A program made the position numbers and the translations under genes. Source: Progne subis subis (lineage: Eukaryota; Chordata; Aves; Passeriformes; Hirundinidae). Taken from it: a DNA stretch of 64,000 nt. Position 1 is the first letter of the stretch; every line of letters begins with the position of its first letter. The stretch lies in NCBI GenBank assembly GCA_022316685.1, contig JAKJHU010000030.1, forward strand, positions 13,343,360 through 13,407,359, in the 5' to 3' direction. Under the pieces are notes generated by a model. The model saw nothing but the letters and a program-made list of their open reading frames with translations, made no database searches and was not told the origin of the DNA. Positions 34,401 through 46,400 of the stretch are shown piece by piece.

Positions 34401-37400
34401 GTGGGTCAATGCTAGTTATGCTTTATGTGTAGTGTTTGGGAATTGTCACTGATCATCCGTTTTTACCTTTCTTCCAGTGGGGTGTAAGGAAGTCTAGGAA
34501 GTGTTCAAGAGAAAGCACTGGATTCCTAATTCAGTCAATCTTTAAGGTGGATCTCATTGTCCCTTATCCCTTAGTGAGCTCTCTAGAAAAGATCAGAAAG
34601 AATTAACAAAAAAAAGCAATCTTTTAAAGTTTTTTTGGATGAAAACTTGAAAAGGTAGAAAACAAAGTATCTGTATAGAGCCAGAAAAGTCCTACTTCTG
34701 TACATTTAAAATTAAATTTAGGTACAGAAACAGTTTTAACATACAGCTAAGATACATCTTTGTACATATTGGCATGCAATCTTTATATGTAAATGGCCAT
34801 AGAAATGTTTAATGTTTGTATTTATACATGAGAATTTCTTTGCCCAAAGAAAGCTGGCAAAGTACGGTAGGGTCAGAATTGGCAGCCAATCACAGAGTGA
34901 AAGCCGTCAGTATGATGTTACCAAACTTGACAGATTTTTTTTATTAATGATTTTGCGGGACACCATGGCTGTTTCATAGTTCCAGATACAAATGCTGACC
35001 TTAAGAGTGTTTCTGTTTAAGGAAACTGGTTAGACTGCAAATCTTGTTGCTTTTCTGGGATCTTCTCTGGCCTGGCTGTATGCGTACCCTCAAAAGTGGA
35101 AAAAATGGGAATGCTTAGGTCAAGGTAGAGCTTGAGGTATTTTTAAGTTATTACATTCATTGTGCTGTAAGAAAAGCAAACAAAGTTATGTGCTTGTTTT
35201 GTATTTTGATTTTTTTTTTGTCTTTTCTCCTATAGGTGGAAAAACAAATCAATTAATTCTTCAAAATACTGCAACCAAAGCAATTATTCAAGGTCTTATT
35301 CCAGATCAAAATTATGTCCTTCAGATCATTGCATTCAGTGAAGACAAGGAGAGTAAGCCAGCACAAGGCCAGTTCAGAAGTACGTGTCTCTTTATGGCGG
35401 ACATACAGAATGTATCAGATATTTAATGTACCTTTTGAAATGGTAACAGGTCTTACACAAAGGGATGGAAAATGATGGAAAATCAGTTTTTTCTGTGGTG
35501 GAAGGAAAATCAAAGCCATGTATTTTAACTGGTGTAAATACGGGCGAAAGCCTAAATTGATTGCATAGTATATTACATTGGGCTATTTTTGTTTCCATTG
35601 GATTGGCATCGCTTCCTCATTTCATTAGGAAATTAGCTGGAATTAGCTATTTTATGGAAAGAATCTTTAGTGAGTAGAAGAAAGTGCTATATTCTGATAC
35701 ATTAAAAAATTCCTTTTTATTAAAACAATGCTATAGCTGTGCCAACTGGCAACTACATGCTAGTTCTGTAGTATGAAAGGATGATTTCTTAATGGTCTTC
35801 AGTAGTCAAATATGTTTACAAATTTAATTTTTTACATGATCAAGACATGCTCTTAATGTCTATATCGTAATGATATAGACACCTCTGATTTATCTTGTCC
35901 CTCATGTTAAATGTGTTAAATATGATTAGTGGAGATTTGGTTGATAATACGGCAGTGCAGGAGTACAGTTGAAAGCCTAATGAATTTTCTGACAGTAAAT
36001 TTTTCACACTGCCTTTTGCTAAACTAACTTTCTCTTAAAACCAGCACAAGATAAAATATGCCGAGTACTTGATGTTGTGTGTATCCAAGTCCTTTTAACT
36101 TTTCATCACAACAACTATGTATTTATTACCTTAAGTTCCATCCTTGTTAGGAAACCCACAAAACCACGGATTACTTTAGCATCAAAGAGAAGCCTACAGA
36201 AGGCTACAGCAAATTCTTTAATATTAGGTGTAGCTGTTTTGAAATGGCATTTAGGAAAAGTAGATAACAACTCGATTTAAGAAGATGGGGATTGTGTTCT
36301 GTTTAGTATACTCTCTTTGCTGCACTTAAGACTGGAGTTTAATTTAAAAACATGATGCCTTTCATGAGTAAAACCAAATACAGAACATATACAGATCCTT
36401 TTTTTGCTCTTCTGTATGATAGTTTTTTTTTTTTTTTTCCCTGTTCTCTGACATGTGGCCACTAATTCTTGAGATGAAAAAAGGTCAAATATATAAAGAG
36501 CTTTGAGAATATAATCTGGTTTAGTGCATTGGAAGTATGGTTTTAATGTTGTGGAGTTGTAACTGATGTACTAAGAATTCTCAAGTTTACAATAAAATTT
36601 TATTGTCAAAAGGGTATTTCTCTTTATATAGCATGGTATACATTCTTATTCTAATACATAGTGTTTAATGAACTAAGATCAATGGGGAATTTTTTTCCTT
36701 TGAAAATGCAGATGTAAAAACATGTGCTAGATAAAATCTTTGTCTACATAAATATTTGAGTAAAACTGCTGTCTTGGCTCTTCCTATGTGGTTAGAATTT
36801 TGACAGTTCCCAAATCCAGAAATCTCTCAGGATGTGACCAACTTGTCTCCATTGAGCATTTTCAGACTTTTGTACCATTTTTTCTGGAGGCTTGCCCCTC
36901 AATAGCACTAGCATTAGAGGAGGCCAGCTAATTTGCCTTGCTCTTGGCCTTTTCTCAAAGGAATGTTCCTAGAAGGATACAAAGCAGCATTGTTTTTGGC
37001 CAATATTATTCTGGTATTTCACTTCTTGTTTTAGTCAGAGTCTTGTTCAGTAAAGGATTAAACCAGACTTCTGACTAAGACCTGGTGTCATTGTGACATC
37101 ATTTGTAACCCAGCTAATAACCTAGATCCGCCTTGGTAAAAGCTGGCTTCACAGCAAGCTTGTGGACTTGAATTTGCTCCCAAAGCAGTTTCACAATTGT
37201 TTGCTAAAGGGAGAGGTGATAGACAGTATACAGGCTGTCTTAGTAAGAAGACGAGTCAAAATTTCATGATTTTATTCTCATCTCTGTACTTTGAGTGTGA
37301 ACACTGTAGGTTCTGTGAAGGGTTGTCATACTGAGAAAATCACGTTCTAGTGTTTGACAGGGGCTCATTGTCTTCCTGAAAACTTAGTCTTGTGATTATA

Positions 37401-40400
37401 TTTTGGATTGGAACATGGAACACTACTGGTTGGTTCAGATATTCCACATACTATTGGGTAAATTAGTGAAATCCATTTGACTTTTATTCCACTAATGTAC
37501 AACAGAATATTTGCACTGTCTCTCTTACATAGTCAAGAGACAGATATCCTTTCATGCCCTCACAGTGGTTTTTTGAATGATGAAGCACAGAGAGACTTTG
37601 GCCCTGGCTGAGGATGAGTGCCTGCTAGGATGAATGTCAGTCATAATCCAATTTTACATGAACTAAGAAGTGTAATTGGAGTAGATTTTTATTTTCTGTG
37701 GAAGATATTCTCAGCTTCATTGTTTTAAGCTTTTCCTGGCTGTTGCAGACAGCTGGAGTGTGGATAACAATTAGCATTCCAAAATTCTGGAAGGGCTTTT
37801 TCTTCCCAATATGTGACTTTAGCAATGACTTTGTCTGGCTTTGTCAGAACCTTCAGACTGTTAGTAGAGCGATACTGGCTACTAACGTAATATTAGGAAT
37901 TGCTAACCAAATTGGGTTCTGCTTGGTTGTTGTGAGAGATTTGGGACATAGTAAGGGAGATATCCCACCCACTTGTGGAAAAGGAAACTGTCAAAGTCTC
38001 AGCTCTGGAGCAGTCTTGCACTCCTGGGAGTATTTGGTGCCCTGAATACAGATTTGGGCATGAGATCTAAGCTGATTCTCTAAAGAGGACAGTGTAACAG
38101 CTGGCCTATGTGCTTTTGTGTTGACTGACTTGGAGTGGAACTTTGAAATGCTGGACTTTCCCCAGCTAGCTTTGCCAATTTTCTGGACTATATTTCCAGT
38201 GTGGGATCTTGTCTGCATGGGTTTAGGTGCTGATGTCACTATTTGGACTCTCCTCTGTGAAGAGAGTCAGTTTTGAGAGCTTTAATGATGATAGAATGGG
38301 GAAAGAACTAGAAAAAAATAAACACAAAGGGAAGGAGGGGGAAAAAAAACAATAACTCATTACTTAAGCATATCTTCAGATGTTTTGTGCAACTGCTTTA
38401 TCAGGAAGAAGAAAATTACATGCTTGTTTCTAGATTAACTGATTTTTCCCCCCTTACTTTACAGTTAAAGACATAGAGAGAAGAAAAGACACAAATAAAT
38501 CCAAGGTGAAGGATCCAGAAAAAACAAATGCGAGTAAACCAGCTCCAGAAGGTCAGATCATAATGCATACAACTTATGTGATATTTTGAAAATAATCAGC
38601 TTCTTTATTTAACTTGGCCATTGTAGAGATTTTCTGTATGTCAGTACTTTAAATCTGATTGCCAGGGTTAAATTAAATATAGGGGAAAACCCAGTATTTT
38701 CAGAAATATTGGAGAGTTGCTACAGAGGTATTGCTTTTATTTCTGTGTTTTGCTTTGCTTTTTTATAAAGTACTAAATGCTATCATGAGTAGATGAAAAT
38801 TGTTAAAAAATAATTTTAGATAATAATAAAATTATGAAAAGCTGCTTGTACTTCCCTACTGGGTGCACTTTGAGTAGTGGAAGAATTATGCAGATGTGTG
38901 TGTATGTAGTAACTACTTCTTGGCTGTAAGACAGACTGGCAGTATTAATTCCCACATAAAGTCAAATTAATACTATTGTATAATTAGCCACATAATAACG
39001 TGATTAAGTCTGTCCTAGAGTAGGTTGTATATATGAAAACATTTGAAACATTTTGAGGGAGGGGAAAAAAAAAGGAGTTAATTTTGTCCTGTTGCAAGGG
39101 GCCAATCTTCTGGTGAAATGTGATACTGCTTGCCATGAGAAGTTTGTCTAGTATGGATGAAAATCTATTTCAAGCTTAATATACAGCTCTATTTCCTGTT
39201 ATTTTAAAATTCAAATAGCATCTTCTTTATGAAGTAACCCCAGCAGTAATTATTCCCTTCAGAAGTTATTTATGGTATACAGAACAAGAAGAGCTTGGTA
39301 TGACCTTAAATAGTCTCTCTGCAAATAAACCGGACAGTTTCAAGGATCCCATTTTCCCCTTACATATAAATCTGTCTCCAGTGATGCAAGGATCAAAGAC
39401 CTCACCCAAAGCTCCTTGAAGCCCATGCAAATTTTTCTTTGGTGGGTTTTTATTCTTACCATACATTTTTGTGTCATGCTGTATTTATTAACACTATGCA
39501 AGTTTGTTTCTATACAGCATTTCTCAAGCCAAAACACCCTTGAATTCCCTTGGGTGCATTGGAAGAATGTTGGCTGGCGTTTGCAACACTAAAGAGACAA
39601 GTTGTACCTGCTAGTGCATGACAGGATAGTGGATAGGTGATCTTTCTTACATCGTATCTAGATGAAGGCTGTGTTGGAAGAAATGACTGAACAGAGAAGA
39701 AAAATGTGATTTGCTTTCTTAATGAAGGACAAGTGATAAAATTGAAGGGGGGAAAACTGGGCCTATACTTGGAAAATGCTGATTAAATACAGACAGAAGA
39801 AAGTGTCTGCCAGACTGCAGGAGAGAATTTATGCTTTTTTCATGGAGTAAGGGCAAAAATACAATTGGCAAGAGGAGTTTGGATCTGCAGCCTCTCCCTT
39901 TTTAGGATTTATGTTTACTTTTGAAGTTTAGTTTAGTCACTTTCCTCATTCCTGCACCACATTTTACTCATCTGAACTTTTTCAGTTGCATCAGGGCAGT
40001 TTGTACAAAACACATCTCCAGCACATGTGAAAAGATATTCCCTTATACTTATTGTAGCAGGTTTTACTAAAAAAATGGGGTATGCATTTAAAACTAAGGC
40101 AAAACTTACAATCTTCTCGATGAGCAAACCTGATCATTAAGAAAAAAATATGCTAATTTTTATGAATTCTTGAATTTGTTTAGCCCTATTTCCAACTCAG
40201 CTTTATATTATTGAAAAGTAACAGGCCTTTTTCCTCTTACAGTTGCATATTTCTCTGCTTTGCGCAGTAAAATGGTTATTCAAAGTGATGGAGATTCCAA
40301 CTGAATGACTTCAGTGGGAGTAGGGTGAGATTCCAAGTGAAAACATTGGGCAAAAATAACAGCATCAGCAAAAAATGCGTAGCCGGGGTAGAAGTGAATT

Positions 40401-43400
40401 CAGAACTGATACACAGACAGTAATGGTATCAAAATTTTCCTAGTTTAATATATAAAGACTGTGCCACCTCAAATTGAAATTGGATCAAAAAAATAAAGAA
40501 AAGTCTGAAAGAAATGGATTAAAAAAATAAGTGCAAAATTTTATGGCAAAACCATGAATAATAACTTGATCCTCTGCAGATGTTTGACAGGAAATGATTT
40601 GAGTACGACCAAATGAATTGAGGCCAGAAGTTAATTGGTTTCATAACCATTTAGTGTACTGCTAAATTTGATGGATTTAATAGCAACCCTGATACATTCT
40701 GTGTCTGCGTTTATCTTTGGTCAAGTTGGTTAGACCTTGTGAGTTAACACTCACAAGAAGAAGAAATTAGAATTATAAAATCGTTAAGGTTGGAAAAAAC
40801 CTGCAAGATCATCAAGTCCAATCTTTGACCTAATACGACCATGTCCACGAAAACATCTCATGAAGTGCCACATCCGTTCAGTCATTGAACGTTTCCATGG
40901 ATGGTGACTGCACCAATTCTCTGGGCAGCCTGTTCCAATGTTTACCCTCTCTTGCCATGATGAGATTTTTCATAATATCCAATCCGAATCTCCCCTGGTT
41001 CAACTTGAAGCCATTTGTCCTTGTCCTGTCCCTTGTCACCTGGCAGAAGAGACCAACCCCCACCCGGCTACATCCTCTCTTCAGGGAGCTGTAGAGAGTG
41101 ATAAGGTCTCCCCAGAGCCTCCTTTTCTCCAGGCTAAGCACCCCCAGCTCCCTCAGCTGCTCCTCATCAGACTTGTGCTCCAGACCCTTTCCCAGCTCTG
41201 TTGCCCTTCTCTGGACACACTCCAGTCCCTCAATGTCCTTCTTGTACTGAGGGGCCCAGAACTGGACACAGCACTTGAGGTGTGGCCTCACCAGTGCTGA
41301 GTACAGGGGACAGTCCCTGCCCTGGTCCTGCTGGCCACATTACTGCTGATCCAGGCCAGGATGCCATTGGCCTTCTTGGCCATCTGGACACACGCTGGCT
41401 CATGTTCAATCACTGTTGACCCAGCAGCTCCAGGTCCTTTTCCAAGGGCAACTTTCCAGCTACTCTTCCCCAGCCTGTAGGATTGTATGGGGTTGCAGGA
41501 TCCAGCACTTGGCCTTGTTGAACCTCATACCACTTGCCTTGGGCCATTGATCCAGCTTGTCCAGATCCCTCTGCAGGGCCCTTCCACCCTCAAGCAGATC
41601 AACACTGATGCCCAGCTTGGTATTGTTTGTGAACTTACTGAGTGTGTTACTAATGCGTTTGTATAAACTTCTAAAAAGTCTTTTATGATGGCAGCCAGGT
41701 TGAGTTAGATAGAATAATATCTTACCTGAGAACAAGAGCAACCTTTGCCCATTAGACAAATTGAAAACAACCATTGTCCAGACTGTTGTTGTCAGTGGTT
41801 GTTGTTTCTGCTCTTGTCTTGAGTGAAGGAGCAGAATTCCCCAGTTACTAGTGTCCAGTTAGGTGCCTTCTGTGAACATCTGCACCACTTGTTACAGAAT
41901 GATGCTTTCTGGCATTAGTAAACCAGAAAATCCAAAATCATTGTTTTGGGACAAAACTAATAAAGCACATCAATGTATTTGTCAGCGAGTATGAAAAAAG
42001 GGCGTGAACTCTTTCAATATTACAAGCTCCAATTTGTGCATTATGATAGGCCATGTATCCTGCTGATTTTCCTTAAAGGTGCTACAGGCACATAATAATA
42101 TAAACTTCTTGCTTATAAATGCTTAGCTAATATACCTTCTTCAGGGTCACACAATAAACTCCAGAAATTTCTCTTTCAGTTTCAATGGGCTAAAATTTTC
42201 ACCATAACCCTTCTGCTCCTATAAACCAGCTCCTTGCTAAGAAGTGCAACCTGTAAATACCTGTACTCATGGTTCTAGGTAGTTCCAGAGCATTTCACTC
42301 GTATTTTCATCTGTGGTTTGGAGGACTCTTCATGTAGTACTGTCTGATATTTAATGCCTTCTCCTGAACTCCCAAATCTACTTTCTTCTTCTGTCCTTAA
42401 ATTAAATTGTTATGAGGGTTTTCCTCTGTCTTTATGGAACTCTGTCAACAGCTTGTATGACTTGCTAGTAAAGCAGCTTCAGCAGCCTAGATTAAAGTTT
42501 TCCATCTATTCTGTCCTACTCATTCAAGTAGTTTAAAAAGATTTACTGCCTTTCTGCTGTAACTACTATGCTCTTATCGCAAGCAAACCTCCAGTGTATA
42601 TCCAATGTCATGGTCCCAAATTAATTCAGGCGTAATGTCTAATGCTCAACCTTCAAATGTTCACTTCATATTTGATTTCCAGAAACTTTCTGTAATGCTT
42701 CTGCATGACCACTTTCAAGTCTTGAATCTCCTTTCTGTATTTTTGAGAACCTGTCATTTTTCAGCTTAGTGATTTATCACTGCTGTGCACACTCATCTTA
42801 ATGACTGAATGTCAGAAGCCTTTTCTCTTTCTGTCTGTTGAGAAAAAGCTCACAGATGCTGCTTCTTTCAGCACGCACTGATATTCGAGTGCTTGTACCC
42901 TGGCTTCTCTCCAACTCCCTCGTGTACAAAGTTCTTTTCTGTACAGTGACAGGGGTTAATACATTCTGTGCCTTCTCAGATGTTTTACAGTTTCTCAGAG
43001 AGCTTATATGACTGATTCTCTAATCAAATCCCTTTGGGGAGGGGGGAATCAGTGCTTTGACTATATCCTCTGGCAAATATATGATTATCTTTTTCTGCAG
43101 AGTATTTCTCTATGTGTCTGAACTGGGTTTAGCTACCCATTTCAATATAGACAACAAAACACTGAGGCCAGTTTTATCTGCATGCCTGTTGACTTGACTG
43201 GGGGTGGGGTTAGTTGAGAGGTGTGGTGGCTTAGTGTAGGCTAGCGGCCAAACTCCCACCTAGCTGCTTGCTTATTCCTCTCCCCCGCAGGATGGGAGAA
43301 AAAAAGAGGAAGAACAGGAATGAAAGAGTTCATAGGTTGAGATAAAGACAGGGAGACTGCTTACTAGTTACCATGGCAGGCAAACAGAATCAAGTGGGGG

Positions 43401-46400
43401 AAGATTTACTTAATTTATTGTCAGTTAAAAATTTTGCTAATGTGGGTAGTGGGAAACAAAAGAGACAAACATTAAAACAACAGCTTTTCTTTCCATTTTC
43501 CCAGGCTCAGCTTGACCTCCTCCCAGACTCCTCTCCTCCTCCCTTGTTATCACTGCAAGTTACACTCAGTCCAAGTCCCTTCAGAGAGGAAGCAAGTGGT
43601 CCAAAAGGGGTGTGAAGAGGTAGTGATCAGGGCGTAGCTTTTTCTCTCTTCCATCCCCTTCTTCTCATACCTTTTTTTCCATGTACATTATACATAGGCT
43701 GCAGAGAATATCTGCTCTGCCATGGAGCACACTCTCCTCTGACCTTGGGGTTCTCTCTAATGTTTCTCACATCTTTTCACTCTCCTTCACTTTTTGCTGG
43801 GCATCTTTTTTCCTTTCTCAAATATGTTTTCCCAGAAGTGCCACCACCTGTCCATGGACTCCTCTCTTCAAAAAGGCCACCCCTGCAGCCTCCATCCTGC
43901 CAAACCCGGGCACAAACACCCAACACCAAAGGTGTTCCATCAGTGCTTTACTAGAGTAAAGAATTTACACAGTCTTTAACCTGTCCTGTTTGGAAATTCC
44001 CTTATGGGAATCTCAAATCAAGATGATTTAGGACAGCAAAGAGCATGTATGGGTCAGATTTCTCTTCTGAATCCAGGTGTTGCAGGATAAGCCTTACACA
44101 GCCTGTAGACATTCAAACAATGAGGAATAGGCTCCCATGAAAGACTGTGATTTGTGTATCACGTTAGTCACTTTCTCATTGTAAATTGCATGTAATAGAG
44201 TCAGACAGTAAGTATGACTGGTTAGGGAGGCCAGGGGTCTTCACTGCACAGCATAGAACATGGTGCTTTGTTCAACGTTACCAAATCAAAATTGTGTTTC
44301 ACCCCAGAGCAAGTCCATTAGGGGCAGGTGTGGTTTTTTTCACCAATTTCTATGAAAATCCAGTTATGTGGTGTTAAACTAAAATACTGTGGGGGAACAG
44401 CTTTTTCAATCCCTTAAGTGCCTCTTTCTGATGGGAGTCACCCTTACCACATGCTAGGAGCCAATCTGGGAGAACAATAGCTGAGCTCTCTGGGCTGGTG
44501 GGGAGCCAACTGAAAGCTCTGAGACAAAGGGTTTTGCCAGCCAGTCCCCTGCCCAAACAGAATATAGAGGGAGCTCTAGGAGAAATTGATTGACTATAAG
44601 AGCTAGATCTGAGTTTCCTATTGTGGAAGACTGTGACAAGCCAGTAGAAATTTAGCACAGATAATTTATAACTAATATATTTGCCATGATTATAGAATGG
44701 ACAATTTGGCAGTGGAAAATTTAAGTACTGGGTGAGTGAAAAAGAGCATAGAAATCCTTGTGGACTTTAGTGATAGAAAAGCAGAAGCTCTATATAATGA
44801 CCTGTGTAATGCCATACCTTGGCATGAGGTGCACATGTCAGGTTACATTTTCTGTATGTAAGTAGTATAACCTGAACTAATGATAAAAACACAAATAGTG
44901 GCTTCATGTGCCTTGATCAATAGTCCTGCACTGTATATTAATTTAAATTAAAAAGTTTTTGAGGAAGATGTAAAAATTACCTGTAAGGAGAAACAAAGGT
45001 TTCCTTTGAATGAATTTAATATTATTAGTGACTGTAATGAATTTAACATTGTAACTGATATTATGATTATGATTATGCACACAGATTTATACATATACAA
45101 GTTATAAATACAATGAAGAAGAGCTGCTCATTTAGTCACCTCATTTAGCTACCTCTGACACGTGCTGTTTCCACTCTCTTTTTTTTCTTCACTACTCAGT
45201 GATGCATTGAGAAGAGATTTTGGTTGTATTATACTAAATTTCAGGTTTTGAGCACTTTCAGCATTTAGTATCTTAAAGTGTTCTGGAAAGAGGCCTGAAG
45301 CCATCTGTTGTGTGATACCGACCTGCTAAGCAGTAATAAGTATGCCTGCAGTTTATTTCAGGTGGGTGTGATCTGCCAGTGCTCACTTGCCTGTAAAAAC
45401 TGTAGACTTATCCAAAGTTATGTTTTGTGGTGGGATAGTTTTTGATAATTTTTTTTCAACTTCCTGATTGTACATTATTAGTGATGTTATTATTTACATT
45501 ATTTCTACAATCTTTCAATGTAAATGTTTCTGAGTGATTTTTTTTTTTTTTTTCATAATGTATTTTTCATTCAGTGCTATGCAAAAGGCATATCCTTCCT
45601 CAAAATGCTATGGTACACTTATCTGAGGTTTCTATTTTAGTAGCTCTTAGAGTGAGGTGGAATCAGTCTTCCAATAGTGATAGAAATAAGAGGTGCAGTA
45701 AGCTTAAAAAATATACTGATTTGCATTCTTCTTTCAACATTTCTACTACATTTGATGCAAATGAGCTTTGCCATTCATAGTTTTATAGCTTTTGAATGGA
45801 ACTATTTAAGCAGAGTAGGAAAAATTGACAGAAGAGACTAATTATCTAATTTATTAACTTCTCTGTTTAGTTAATGTCAGATGCCTCAGTAAGTATTACT
45901 AGACAGTGTGAAATGAGCGCTATGAGGTATTTGACTAAGCCACAGGAATGAATACCTTCTGAACTTCTGCTTCATTGGCAGTGTTTCATAGTTTTACTCA
46001 GTTCATCCTGGCTAATGGGACTGCAAATGTTGGTTTTAGTCATGATTTTTTTATTACTTGCTGAACTCCTGGGCTATGGAACTCATTAACTACATCTTTA
46101 CACAACCTATAAATTGATTTACTAGCAGGGTTTCCTTGAGCTTTCTGGAGGATAATTTAGGTCTTGATTTTGAGCAGGAGAAGAAAGAAACGGTAACTAT
46201 GCTGTGTGGGCATTTTCCCCCAGTGCCATCATGTTCTTCGTAAACAGTCTTTGTCTTTTCTCAGCTCTTGCACATTTTTCTGCTTTTGCAATCTGAGGGT
46301 AAAAGCAAAAGTTGTTGGAAAGTACTTAGCTCTTCCACTTTAAATATTAATTTTTTGGCTTGCTGTGGGGACCACTGAACGCTTCAGCCCAGTGCCCCAG

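Noticed and set aside
37698..38045. 115-codon plus-strand open frame just upstream of the linker exon
   Set aside because: Not in frame with COL14A1, no acceptor/donor pair that fits, no recognisable domain; the frame across the flanking exons is already continuous.
40878..41291. 137-codon minus-strand open frame
   Set aside because: Recognised as the C-terminal remnant of CR1 reverse transcriptase, not a host gene.
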